Origin: Candidatus Auribacterota bacterium
GTDB taxonomy: Bacteria; Auribacterota; JAFGBW01; JAFGJP01
DNA: 35,352 nucleotides
Assembly: GCA_023144635.1 (NCBI GenBank)
Contig: JAGLFH010000043.1
Span: 1 to 35,352 of the forward strand
Direction of reading: 5' to 3'
A model generated the notes under the pieces. It made no database searches. It was not told the DNA's origin and saw only the letters and a program-made list of their open reading frames with translations. Position 1 is the first letter of the stretch. Each line of letters starts with the position of its first letter. Both the position numbers and the translations under genes were made by a program. This document shows positions 1 to 7,197 of the stretch, piece by piece.

Positions 1-59
1 AAGATTATTTAAATGCTCAAAAAGAAGTTCAGAAAAAGAAAACAAAAGGAAGGCTAATA

Positions 60-248
60 ATGAAAAAAGATAAATCTATTATGGAAATACTGAAAGAAGT
101 GGATTCATCTATTGAGGCAAAAGATCTTTGGCTACAATCAGCACATGAAAAGGATATAGACGCTTTTTATGCGGAATTAAAGAAAATTGAGTTTGAGATT
201 AATGTAGAAACAAAAGGAAAAATATCTTTGATAGGGTTAAAGAAATGA
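60..248 (+). CDS. Small charged hypothetical protein, first visible gene of the defence operon
   Basis: This 62-residue lysine- and glutamate-rich protein has no signal peptide or membrane segment and I do not recognise its family. An AAGGAAGG ribosome-binding site lies a few bases before the ATG, which supports an independent start. However, the same frame stays open back to base 3, so it could also be the C-terminal end of a longer gene that begins outside the window. Its stop overlaps the next ATG in an ATGA arrangement, so it is translationally coupled to the ATPase gene and belongs to the same operon. Function unknown; association with the restriction or defence genes is inferred from position only. 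Confidence 0.6.
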   Translation: MKKDKSIMEILKEVDSSIEAKDLWLQSAHEKDIDAFYAELKKIEFEINVETKGKISLIGLKK

Positions 249-1840
249 GAATAGATAAAGTATATATAGAAGACTTTAAGAATTTAAAAAAGTTTAGCAT
301 TGACCTTGATGAAAAGAAAATGAAAACAGTATTACTTGGTCAAAATGCTACAGGAAAATCAAATTTTATTGAGGCCATTGTATTAATATTTAAATTTCTT
401 GATTTAAGTAACGATATGAAAAGGCGATATCCTGATTTCGACTATTCAATTATTTATAAAGTAAATAAGAAAACAGTTAAGGTTATTCATAAAAAAGGTG
501 CGTATGAATTATTTATTAATAATAAAAGCAAGAGCCTAAAATCTTTCTTTTCACAAGAAGGGAAAAAGCTATATCAGCCAAAGTATGTATTTACTTACTA
601 TTCTGGATTAAGTAATAAATTGAAAGAGCACTTCTGGGAACATCAAGGAAAATTCTATGACGGGATTATAAAACCAGATTTCAAGGAAGCTGAACTGGAC
701 TCTTTAAGAAAGCTATTTTATGTTCAATTAGTACATTCCTATTTTGTATTATTAGCTTATTTTTCATTTGCTGAAGAAGAAAATGAATCAATTGCTTTCC
801 TAAACGATGTATTGAACATTAAAGACATAGAATCAATACTATTTATTCTTAAAATGCCTGATTGGGCAAAAAGTAGAATTAAAAAGAATCCTAATGATAG
901 GTTCTGGACGGCAAAAGGTTTAGTTAGAAACTTTTTAGACTTGCTCTGGGAATATTCATTAGCTCCGATTTATCATTATGAGAAAATTAAAATTGATTTT
1001 AGAGACGAAGATCCTCAAGACAGATTATATTTGTACGTTAGTACAAAAGATAAATTAAAGGCTTTAGCTAAAAATTATAGAAGTAATACTGGATTTTTCA
1101 AAGCGTTAGAAAGTACGTACATATCTAAATTAATGGCAGAAGTAAGAATAAAAGTAAAAAAAGAGAGTGTAGATGAAGGTATTACTTTTAAAGAACTCAG
1201 TGAAGGAGAGCAACAGTTGCTTACTGTTCTGGGACTTTTAAAGTTCACTAAAGACGAAGAGTCTTTAATTCTTTTAGATGAGCCTGATACTCATTTGAAT
1301 CCGATATGGAAATGGAAATATTTTGAGTATTTCGATAAGGTGGTAAAAAAACATGAAACAACGCAAATAATTATTAACACACATGATCCTTTAGTTATTG
1401 GAAGTTTAACCAAAGAAGAAGTTAGAATCTTCAAATTTGAAGATGGCAAAATTATAGCTGAAAAGCCAGATATTGATCCAAGAGGGCTTGGTGTTGCTGG
1501 AATTTTGACAAGTGAGCTATTTGGTTTGCCTACAATTTTAGATAAAAAGACCCAAGCAAAATTAAACAGAAAGAGATATCTTCAAGGACGATTAATGAGA
1601 GAGAAGCTTTCTAAGCAAGATTATAGAGAGTATCAAATATTGAAAGCCGAATTAGAAAAATATGGGTTTTATGAGGAAGTTGAAGATGTTTGGTTTAAAA
1701 AATACTTAGCTGAAATGTCTAAACATGAAATATTTCAAAAGGTAGAGTTTACTTCCAAAGAAAAAGATTTTCTAAAAAAAGAAAGCAAAAAAGCAGCTCA
1801 AAGAGTTTTAGAATTAATGAAAAAAGAAGATATAAAATGA
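245..1840 (+). CDS. AAA/ABC-type ATPase of a restriction-associated defence system (PtuA-like)
   Basis: A 531-residue ATPase of the RecF/OLD/PtuA type (AAA_15/AAA_21). Visible motifs are Walker A GQNATGKS (residues about 31-38), the ABC signature LSEGEQQ (about 318), Walker B LILLDEPD (about 341-348) and an H-loop NTHD (about 378). The middle is a long helical region. The layout fits PtuA of Septu systems, and from memory also the family named restriction system-associated AAA ATPase (TIGR04435). The gene starts inside the stop of the preceding small gene and its own stop overlaps the HNH gene (ATGA), which is typical of a PtuA-PtuB pair. Inferred role: nucleotide-controlled sensing or gating of the HNH partner. 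The PtuA assignment is by architecture, not by alignment. Confidence 0.82.
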   Translation: MRIDKVYIEDFKNLKKFSIDLDEKKMKTVLLGQNATGKSNFIEAIVLIFKFLDLSNDMKRRYPDFDYSIIYKVNKKTVKVIHKKGAYELFINNKSKSLKSFFSQEGKKLYQPKYVFTYYSGLSNKLKEHFWEHQGKFYDGIIKPDFKEAELDSLRKLFYVQLVHSYFVLLAYFSFAEEENESIAFLNDVLNIKDIESILFILKMPDWAKSRIKKNPNDRFWTAKGLVRNFLDLLWEYSLAPIYHYEKIKIDFRDEDPQDRLYLYVSTKDKLKALAKNYRSNTGFFKALESTYISKLMAEVRIKVKKESVDEGITFKELSEGEQQLLTVLGLLKFTKDEESLILLDEPDTHLNPIWKWKYFEYFDKVVKKHETTQIIINTHDPLVIGSLTKEEVRIFKFEDGKIIAEKPDIDPRGLGVAGILTSELFGLPTILDKKTQAKLNRKRYLQGRLMREKLSKQDYREYQILKAELEKYGFYEEVEDVWFKKYLAEMSKHEIFQKVEFTSKEKDFLKKESKKAAQRVLELMKKEDIK

Positions 1841-2733
1841 GAGTAATCCCCATAGATGAGTTGCAAGAAACTTTTGATGAAATCAATGGTCGAGGAAGTT
1901 TTGAAGTCTGGAGTAGAAAAGCGGAGGATCATTTAAGCCAAATCAGAGATATGGATAAAAAGAAAAGAAGTAAGTATTGGGCCACAAATAATATTTGGAA
2001 AGAGCTTTATCCTGCGTTATCAAAACTATCGGGGCATAAGTGTTGGTATTCTGAATCTCCAGAGAATGCAAGCGAATGGGAGATTGATCATTATAGGCCA
2101 AAATCTAAATCAATAAATGAAAATAGTATAATTATTAGAGATGATGGGTATTGGTGGTTGTCTTATCATTGGCAAAATTTTAGACTCGCTGGTTCTTTAG
2201 TTAACAAGTTAAGAAAAGACAGATTTACAGATGGTGAAGAAGTTTATGGCAAAGGTTGTTTTTTTCCGCTTGAAGATGAAAGACATGTAGGACAACCGGA
2301 GGATATGAATTGTGCCTGCGAAAGACCTTTATTGATAGATCCAATAAATCCAAGAGATGTTACTTTGATTTCATTTGATAAAAATGGAGAGCCCTATCCG
2401 ACTTACAATGAAGACGACAATCTTTTAAATTACAAAAAAGCTATTTTATCAATAAAATATTATGGGTTAAAACATGAACCACTGGATAGAGGGAGAAGCA
2501 AAATTTGGTCAAATTGCGAAACGGTTGTAAGCAAGGCACATAATTATATCAAAAATAAGATTAATGATGCTGTTCGTAGAAATGAAAAAATTGATAACTG
2601 TTATTTGCAGTTAGCTAAATATTCTAGAAAAAGTGAGCCGTACACTATGGTTGTAAGGAACTTTGTAAGAGAAAAATTAAAGGATGACAATTATAGCTGG
2701 CTTTCAGATGTAGGCTTAGTATTAGGGAGTTGA
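1837..2733 (+). CDS. HNH-type putative nuclease (PtuB-like, TIGR02646-type)
   Basis: A 298-residue protein translated from an ATGA overlap with the ATPase gene. Around residues 67-90 it has CWYSE, then IDHYRPKS, which resembles the HNH core of PtuB/TIGR02646 proteins (usually a Cys-x-x-Cys-like knuckle followed by a His-x-x-x-Pro segment). The second cysteine of the usual knuckle is a serine here, so metal binding may differ. A CACE segment around residue 160 supplies further cysteines. Known for the family: HNH nuclease partner of a PtuA ATPase in Septu and in some retron systems. No reverse transcriptase is visible, so a retron is not supported. DNA or RNA cleavage by this protein is inferred. 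Confidence 0.72.
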   Translation: MRVIPIDELQETFDEINGRGSFEVWSRKAEDHLSQIRDMDKKKRSKYWATNNIWKELYPALSKLSGHKCWYSESPENASEWEIDHYRPKSKSINENSIIIRDDGYWWLSYHWQNFRLAGSLVNKLRKDRFTDGEEVYGKGCFFPLEDERHVGQPEDMNCACERPLLIDPINPRDVTLISFDKNGEPYPTYNEDDNLLNYKKAILSIKYYGLKHEPLDRGRSKIWSNCETVVSKAHNYIKNKINDAVRRNEKIDNCYLQLAKYSRKSEPYTMVVRNFVREKLKDDNYSWLSDVGLVLGS

Positions 2734-2737
2734 TAAT

Positions 2738-4189
2738 ATGACAACAAATACATTAGTAGCAAAAATATGGTCGTTTTGCGACACATTAAGAGATGATGGT
2801 TTAGGTTATGGCGATTATTTGGAACAGTTGACTTATTTGCTATTTCTTAAAATGGCAGACGAAAACCCAAATGATTATAATTTGCCGAAAGGCTGTAATT
2901 GGCAAGTCTTGTTAAGGTTAGAAAAAGGAGATTTAATAAGTCAATATGAAACAATCTTAAAATCTCTTGCTAAATCAGGAGGTATGCTTACTAAAATATT
3001 TGTTGGGGCTCAAAACAAGATACATGATTCCTCTAAACTAAAAAAGCTAATTAAATTAATTGATGAAGAAAACTGGACATTAAAAGACACGGATATTAAA
3101 GGAGATATTTATGAATCTCTCCTTCAAAAAAATGCTGAAAATAGTGGTGCTGGTCAGTATTTTACACCACGTTCAGTTATTACTGCCATAGTGAATTGTA
3201 TTCAGCCAAAACCAGAAGAAATTATCTCAGACCCTTCATGCGGAACAGGCGGATTTTTCCTAGGTGCATTGGAATATTTGTTAAAAAAAAGATTGAATCC
3301 AAAACAAAAGAGATTGCTAAAATTCGATACTTTCCATGGATGGGAAATTGAAAGTTCAACAGCTCGTTTATGCTTAATGAATCTATTCCTTCACGGCATA
3401 GGGGATTTAAAAGATACTCCCGATATTGAAGTAACAGATAGTCTGAAAATTCAGCCTAAAATGGGTGTAGATATTGTATTAGCTAATCCGCCTTTTGGTA
3501 AAAGTAGTAGTGATATTCCAACAATAGATGAAAAACAAGCGAAAAAAGATGGCTATTTTTTGAGAAAAGACTTTTGGGTAACGACTAGTAACAAACAATT
3601 AGCATTCTTGCAACATATTGTGTCAATGTTAAAGGAAAATGGACGTGCAGCAGTTGTGCTTCCTGACAATGTTTTATTCGAAGGCGGAGCAGGTGAAACG
3701 ATTCGTAAAAAACTTTTAGAAGAAATAAATTTGCACACCATATTAAGATTACCTACCGGAATATTTTATGCCCAAGGAGTAAAAGCAAATGTGTTATTCT
3801 TTAAAAAGAAAAAAAAGGTATCTAAACCCGCAACTAAAGAAATTTGGTATTACGACTATCGGACAAATGTAAACCATACACCTAAAAAAAAGCCTTTGCG
3901 GTTTGAAAATTTGCATGAATTTTGTAAATGCTACCTTTCTAGAAAAAGAGAAGAAAGAAAAGAAAAATGGAGTAAAAAGAATCCAGAGGGAAGATGGCGA
4001 AAATATTCGTACAAAGATATTATTGCAAGGGATAAGATCAATTTAGATATTACATGGTTAAAAGATAGTAATTTAATTGATTTAGATAATCTGCCGGATT
4101 CTAATGTTTTGCTGGATAATATAATAGAAAATGTAGAGAGTTCCTTAGCAAGTTTTAAGGTAATAAAAGAAACGATTGACAGTGAATAA
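2738..4189 (+). CDS. hsdM: Type I restriction-modification N6-adenine methylase subunit (HsdM-like)
   Basis: A 483-residue class I SAM-dependent DNA methyltransferase. It has an HsdM-type helical N-terminus (about 1-115), the conserved QYFTPR at about 140, SAM motif I DPSCGTGGF at about 164, and catalytic motif IV NPPFGK at about 249. Length and C-terminal shape fit HsdM. It would methylate adenine in host DNA when complexed with an HsdS specificity subunit. A GGGAG site precedes the ATG, four bases after the HNH gene, so it is in the same operon. The odd point is order: hsdM is last, no hsdS or hsdR follows, and an ATPase-HNH pair precedes it. hsdR and hsdS presumably lie upstream of the window. 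Confidence 0.9.
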   Translation: MTTNTLVAKIWSFCDTLRDDGLGYGDYLEQLTYLLFLKMADENPNDYNLPKGCNWQVLLRLEKGDLISQYETILKSLAKSGGMLTKIFVGAQNKIHDSSKLKKLIKLIDEENWTLKDTDIKGDIYESLLQKNAENSGAGQYFTPRSVITAIVNCIQPKPEEIISDPSCGTGGFFLGALEYLLKKRLNPKQKRLLKFDTFHGWEIESSTARLCLMNLFLHGIGDLKDTPDIEVTDSLKIQPKMGVDIVLANPPFGKSSSDIPTIDEKQAKKDGYFLRKDFWVTTSNKQLAFLQHIVSMLKENGRAAVVLPDNVLFEGGAGETIRKKLLEEINLHTILRLPTGIFYAQGVKANVLFFKKKKKVSKPATKEIWYYDYRTNVNHTPKKKPLRFENLHEFCKCYLSRKREERKEKWSKKNPEGRWRKYSYKDIIARDKINLDITWLKDSNLIDLDNLPDSNVLLDNIIENVESSLASFKVIKETIDSE

Positions 4190-4210
4190 CTATATATGAA
4201 GTTTTAATAA

Positions 4211-4342
4211 ATGGTGAATAAGATGCTCGACATTAAGACTCTTGAAACATGGTTATGGCATTCTGCTTGTAGTATTCGGGGTAGTATGGATGCACCAGTA
4301 TGTTTATATCCCAAAATAGGAAAAAAAGGATGGAGAAATTGA
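4211..4342 (+). pseudogene. Truncated N-terminus of a second, different hsdM
   Basis: A 43-codon reading frame whose residues 6-29 (LDIKTLETWLW, then SACSIRGSMDAP) closely match the conserved start of another HsdM subfamily, which usually begins with DIKTLETWLW and continues DAPKFKDYILP. Here the match ends at DAP and the frame runs into unrelated sequence and a stop. The intact hsdM just upstream does not have this N-terminus, so this is not a simple duplication of it. It is best read as the remnant of a previous type I system cut off by a rearrangement close to base 4300. Confidence 0.72.
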
Positions 4343-4393
4343 AAATAATTAAATCCACTCCTTGCGTCGTTTTTCCATTTAATTATTTTCAAT
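4338..4393. repeat. 17-bp perfect inverted repeat with 22-base loop
   Basis: Arms at 4338-4354 and 4377-4393 read attgaaaataattaaat and its exact reverse complement, separated by a GC-richer loop. It lies directly after the point where the hsdM remnant loses homology and is followed by a second small palindromic stretch (ggggacatcgggatttcccc). It could be a hairpin terminator for the defence operon, or the tip of a small non-autonomous element. I see no coding support here. Confidence 0.7.
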
Positions 4394-4549
4394 ATTTGGG
4401 GACATCGGGATTTCCCCAACACCCCTTTTGTAGCGTCGAATGATAAATAATGATTTTTTTGAGAAGCCATAGGATGCTTCCTGACTTTGATCAATTATGT
4501 GCACATTTTCTGGTATCTGCTTTTAATGAGTCAGCAGAAAGAAATAATT
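4394..4549. other. Non-coding spacer between hsdM remnant and regulator gene
   Basis: With the remnant and the inverted repeat, this completes a 360-base stretch lacking an intact gene. Besides the ggggacatcgggatttcccc palindrome at its start, I see only a short imperfect hairpin around 4460-4480 (agaagc pairing with gcttcc). No promoter or RNA gene is recognisable. Confidence 0.5.
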
Positions 4550-4822
4550 TCACTCCTCCAAAATCAGCTCTCTGACTTCTTTAGCTTCCTCAGTCAATTC
4601 ATATAATCTGCCCATCTTATCTTCAGGATTAAGACATATTGCTACTCCTTGCTCTCTAAATTCAGCCAGAACATCGCTTGTACTATTCAAATTTAACATC
4701 TGATTATATTGCTTTGCTTTTCTGCAAATCATACTTGGAGTTAAAGGCTTGTTCATTACTTTAATTAGAGAAATTCTCCTTTTATTGCCAGCAGATATCC
4801 ATTTATATAATCGTAAATTCAT
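4550..4822 (-). CDS. Small winged-helix DNA-binding protein, archaeal-like
   Basis: This 90-residue protein reads like a single winged helix-turn-helix of the MarR/ArsR type: a helix ending in KRRISLIKVMNK, then PLTPSMICRKA as the likely turn and recognition region, and a wing ending GRLYELTEEAKEVREL. From memory this pattern (a small protein starting with a KWISAGNKR-like segment and ending in a RLYELTEEG-like segment) is common in archaeal genomes. No ribosome-binding site precedes the ATG. A GTGTAAA box followed by an AT-rich TATA-like run lies 42 bases upstream. Being the only regulator in this segment, it is the natural candidate to act on the GTGTAAA boxes. That role is inference. Confidence 0.7.
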   Translation of the reverse strand: MNLRLYKWISAGNKRRISLIKVMNKPLTPSMICRKAKQYNQMLNLNSTSDVLAEFREQGVAICLNPEDKMGRLYELTEEAKEVRELILEE

Positions 4823-4863
4823 AGTGTGAACATTTAAACGAAAATTCGATCTAATATTTAACT

Positions 4864-4870
4864 TTTACAC
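4864..4870 (-). promoter_or_regulatory. GTGTAAA box 1, upstream of the winged-helix gene
   Basis: On the minus strand GTGTAAAAGTTAAATATTAG lies 42 bases before the regulator ATG: a GTGTAAA box followed at once by a TATA-like run. One of five such boxes in 4.8-7.6 kb, each pointing toward a nearby gene. Confidence 0.45.
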
Positions 4871-4913
4871 AGTAAGAACACAGTATTCGTCAGTGTATAT
4901 CTATTGAACAAAA

Positions 4914-4967
4914 ATTTGGGATAAATTATCAGAAATTGGGATAAATTTTTCACGTTTTGGATAAAAG
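4914..4967. repeat. Three direct repeats at exactly 20-bp spacing (iteron-like)
   Basis: The motif TTGGGATAAATT occurs twice (ATAAA starting at 4921 and 4941) and a third weaker copy TTGGATAAA has ATAAA starting at 4961, so the three are in strict 20-bp register. They lie between the divergent winged-helix gene and the small plus-strand gene. Such phased repeats commonly bind a protein on nearly one face of DNA. They could be an operator, replication iterons or recombinase accessory sites. Confidence 0.7.
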
Positions 4968-5018
4968 AAAAAATCAGGGAAATCATTAAAATATACTGAA
5001 AAATTAAGTGTATCTTCT

Positions 5019-5032
5019 GTGTAAAGCTTTTA
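5019..5032 (+). promoter_or_regulatory. GTGTAAA box 2 with TATA-like run, upstream of small gene
   Basis: GTGTAAAGCTTTTA here is identical to the sequence on the opposite strand at 7006-7019. It lies about 50 bases before the ATG at 5083. GTAAAG followed by CTTTTA resembles an archaeal BRE plus TATA box, but this is by eye. Confidence 0.45.
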
Positions 5033-5082
5033 AGCAGAACTGTTACTACTTTTTAATAGGAGAATTGAAAATAGGTGTCGTA

Positions 5083-5238
5083 ATGTATGATATTATTTTG
5101 AAAGAAGAAAAAAGGCTTTGTGAAAAGTATGGTGTAGAAACCATAGATGAAGTATTAAACGCACAATATGATATATTTAAGAGATCTTGCACTACAAAGA
5201 ATAGATTATATAAAACAGATTATAGTTTTAAATACTAG
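5083..5238 (+). CDS. 51-residue hypothetical protein of the archaeal-like element
   Basis: A short soluble protein starting MYDIILKEEKRLCEKYG and ending in a basic, tyrosine-rich tail. I chose the ATG at 5083 because the reading frame before it (from 5008) looks non-coding and contains the promoter-like box; an AGGTGT stretch lies just before the ATG. No family recognised. It is followed by a hairpin overlapping its stop codon and then by the recombinase gene on the same strand, so it may be an accessory (excisionase-like or regulatory) protein. That is inference from position and size. Confidence 0.5.
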   Translation: MYDIILKEEKRLCEKYGVETIDEVLNAQYDIFKRSCTTKNRLYKTDYSFKY

Positions 5239-5270
5239 GTTATTGCCCCAAAAAAATGGGGCTTTAACCT
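5237..5270 (+). terminator. Hairpin at the end of the small gene
   Basis: AGGTTA-TT-GCCCC (5237-5249) pairs with GGGGC-TT-TAACCT (5258-5270) around an A-rich loop, with one TT/TT internal mismatch. It overlaps the stop codon of the 51-residue gene. It would separate that gene from the recombinase promoter downstream. No long T-run follows, so termination is only probable. Confidence 0.5.
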
Positions 5271-5278
5271 AAAGTACA

Positions 5279-5345
5279 ATCCCCATCGCCGGCATGCTAT
5301 TCTTGGTTAAATCCCCATCAAAAAGTTTATAAATATATCCCCATT
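5279..5345. repeat. Three ATCCCCAT repeats around the recombinase promoter
   Basis: ATCCCCAT begins at 5279, 5311 and 5337; the first two are extended to AATCCCCATC. They surround and partly overlap the TATA-like box of the recombinase gene, so they are candidate binding sites for a repressor or for the recombinase itself. Confidence 0.55.
5326..5338 (+). promoter_or_regulatory. TATA-like promoter element of the recombinase gene
   Basis: TTTATAAATATAT preceded by AAAAAG closely resembles an archaeal BRE/TATA pair, 28 bases before the ATG at 5367. No convincing bacterial -35/-10 pair is seen at this gene. Confidence 0.45.
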
Positions 5346-5366
5346 ACTAATTGAACAGGGGATAAA

Positions 5367-6572
5367 ATGCCAATTATTAACTATCAAGAAAAAGCTGAAA
5401 AGGAAAAGATTAAACTATTCAGAAGGAAAGATATTTCTTTAAAGAATTTTGAATATCTGAGAGATTTTATGGATGCTTACGAAGTAAGCCCGGCCCGTTT
5501 ATCTATATTTTGCAGGCATATAATATTTCTATTAAAAAATAGTCAAGATATTAAGAAAGACATGAATGACTACAAAAAGATTAATAAAATATTTAGAGAA
5601 CTGAGAGAAAATTTAAAGGATGCATATTATGCAACTATTATAAATGTATCTTCCAGATTCGTAAGATGGCTTAATGGAGGCGAAAAGCCTAAAGGCTTCA
5701 GAGATATTAAAAACAAGCCTAAACGAAGCATGAAAAGAGATTTAGAGAAAGAGGATATGCTGGAATGGGAAGACGGCATAAAGATGGCAAGCTTTACTAA
5801 TTCTATTCAATTAAAGGCTATTATAATGATACAACTGGATGGTGGCTTTAGACCTTCTGAATTTATTGATATGAATTATGGAAATATTACAAGAGAGGGG
5901 AAATTCCTTGTAGCCTCTGTTAATGGAAAAACAGGAAAAAGACAAGTGATTTTATATAAATGTGCCCCATATCTTAATAGATGGCTTCAGAGTCACCCAA
6001 CAAAAGATAAAGATGATCCTCTTTGGATAATGGAATATCCGAGTAAAAGCAATAAAGTCATTAATGCTAAAATCACAAGATATGATTATTTTGCGATATT
6101 GAAAATAATTAAGAAGATTGGTAAAAAAGCTGAAGTTAAAAAACCTCTGGATTTCTATAATTTCAGGCATTCTGCATGCAGGCTGGCAAAACTTGAAAAC
6201 CTGCCTACTGAGCTGGCAGCAGAGAAATTCGGCCACTCTGTAGAATATTTTGTGAATACTTATGGAAGACTTGATACTGTAGATAAAATAAACAGGCATA
6301 AGAAAGCATATGGAGAGGATATTAAAGAAAATGTGGAAAATATTGATAAACCAAAATTATGCTTGATCTGTGATACAATAAATGAACCAGCAGTTGAGAT
6401 ATGCGAAAAATGCGGGAATCCTTTAACTCTGTCAAAAGCTTTGTCAATTGAAAAAGACAAGAGTGAAGAGCTTAAAGATCTCAAGTTTAAAATCGAAAAA
6501 ATGAATAAAATATTAATGGCTTTAGCAAATGAGAGAAGGAATGCTGAAATTATAAAGGTTGCATCAAATTAG
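5367..6572 (+). CDS. Archaeal-type tyrosine recombinase/integrase with C-terminal zinc ribbon
   Basis: A 401-residue tyrosine recombinase that would cut and rejoin DNA at attachment sites. It has an N-terminal SAM-like core-binding region (about 1-110), the first catalytic Arg in GGFRPSE (about 161), a box-II NFRHSACR (about 263-270), FGHSVEYF (about 289) and the likely nucleophile Tyr in NTYGRL (about 298). The first His of the usual HxxR is replaced, as YNFR. A CxxC...CxxC zinc ribbon (CLICD and CEKCG, about 331-350) and a coiled coil (about 360-395) follow. This recombinase plus zinc-ribbon layout is typical of archaeal integrases. GGGGAT precedes the ATG. It is the probable integration enzyme of the 4.5-7.4 kb segment. 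Confidence 0.82.
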   Translation: MPIINYQEKAEKEKIKLFRRKDISLKNFEYLRDFMDAYEVSPARLSIFCRHIIFLLKNSQDIKKDMNDYKKINKIFRELRENLKDAYYATIINVSSRFVRWLNGGEKPKGFRDIKNKPKRSMKRDLEKEDMLEWEDGIKMASFTNSIQLKAIIMIQLDGGFRPSEFIDMNYGNITREGKFLVASVNGKTGKRQVILYKCAPYLNRWLQSHPTKDKDDPLWIMEYPSKSNKVINAKITRYDYFAILKIIKKIGKKAEVKKPLDFYNFRHSACRLAKLENLPTELAAEKFGHSVEYFVNTYGRLDTVDKINRHKKAYGEDIKENVENIDKPKLCLICDTINEPAVEICEKCGNPLTLSKALSIEKDKSEELKDLKFKIEKMNKILMALANERRNAEIIKVASN

Positions 6573-6981
6573 TGGCTTTTTCAGCTTTTGCAATAACCTT
6601 ATCTACCTCCTTTTTCATATCAATCAGTTTTCCGCTGATACTTAATTGAAAGTCGCATGATTTATGAGCATCTCTGAGAATATCCTCCATTGACTGACTT
6701 GTAGCTTTCAGATACTGCATTTCAGTCGCAATATTGTTCATAAGCTTTGCATAGGAATTCATCTTATTCTTTTCCATAGGCTTAATCCTGTCAAGATTTT
6801 CATGTATTCTTATCATGTTGTTCAGGTTTTTGATAATTATTGACAATTGTTCCACATAGCTTTCTATCCTATAGATATCAGTCAGCGTATGTTGGTTAGA
6901 AAGAAACATCTGATTTATATTTCTTTTCTGGTTTTCAAAATTTATTCCCATTTTGCTCAAGAGATCTTTTGCAGATTTCAC
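6550..6981 (-). CDS. Coiled-coil hypothetical protein
   Basis: A 143-residue helical protein with heptad-like hydrophobic spacing through most of its length and no membrane segment. The reading frame begins with GTG at 6981; an ATG lies 10 codons further in, and neither has a strong ribosome-binding site. A TATA-like CTTTTATATC begins about 30 bases before the GTG, so a leaderless transcript of archaeal type is possible. Its 3' end overlaps the recombinase gene tail to tail by 23 bases. No family recognised; it is probably an element-specific accessory gene. Confidence 0.65.
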   Translation of the reverse strand: MKSAKDLLSKMGINFENQKRNINQMFLSNQHTLTDIYRIESYVEQLSIIIKNLNNMIRIHENLDRIKPMEKNKMNSYAKLMNNIATEMQYLKATSQSMEDILRDAHKSCDFQLSISGKLIDMKKEVDKVIAKAEKATNLMQPL

Positions 6982-7005
6982 TGATTTAAATAAAAGAAAA
7001 AGATA

Positions 7006-7019
7006 TAAAAGCTTTACAC
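7006..7019 (-). promoter_or_regulatory. GTGTAAA box 3 with TATA-like run, upstream of coiled-coil gene
   Basis: On the minus strand GTGTAAAGCTTTTATATC, with its first 14 bases identical to 5019-5032 on the plus strand. It ends about 25 bases before the GTG start of the coiled-coil gene. Confidence 0.5.
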
Positions 7020-7044
7020 GGTAAAATCACTTTTATCTTCAGTG

Positions 7045-7197
7045 CTATTCCCTTTTATAATCTAATGATTTATAATATTCTCTTTCCTCTCTATAATTTT
7101 CCAGAAAATGGGTAAGCTTATAGTTAATATCCCTCACATTGTCAGCTATCGTTAAGACTGCTTTCTTGCATCTTAGCTCTAGATTGTCTTCTGCCAT
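7045..7197 (-). CDS. 50-residue hypothetical protein
   Basis: A small helical protein starting MAEDNLELRCKKAV and ending YKSLDYKRE. Its ATG overlaps the stop of the gene above by one base (TAATG), and a GGTGA-type site lies inside that upstream gene, so the two are translationally coupled. No recognised domain. Position beside the archaeal-like recombinase suggests an element-specific gene of unknown role. Confidence 0.55.
   Translation of the reverse strand: MAEDNLELRCKKAVLTIADNVRDINYKLTHFLENYREEREYYKSLDYKRE

Noticed and set aside
245..2733. Retron type defence (ATPase plus HNH plus reverse transcriptase)
   Set aside because: ATPase and HNH genes fit, but no reverse transcriptase or structured ncRNA is visible; the adjacent gene is hsdM.
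4204..4494. 96-codon minus-strand frame over the hsdM remnant and inverted repeat
   Set aside because: It lies opposite the hsdM remnant, crosses the palindrome, and has no ribosome-binding site or recognisable domain.
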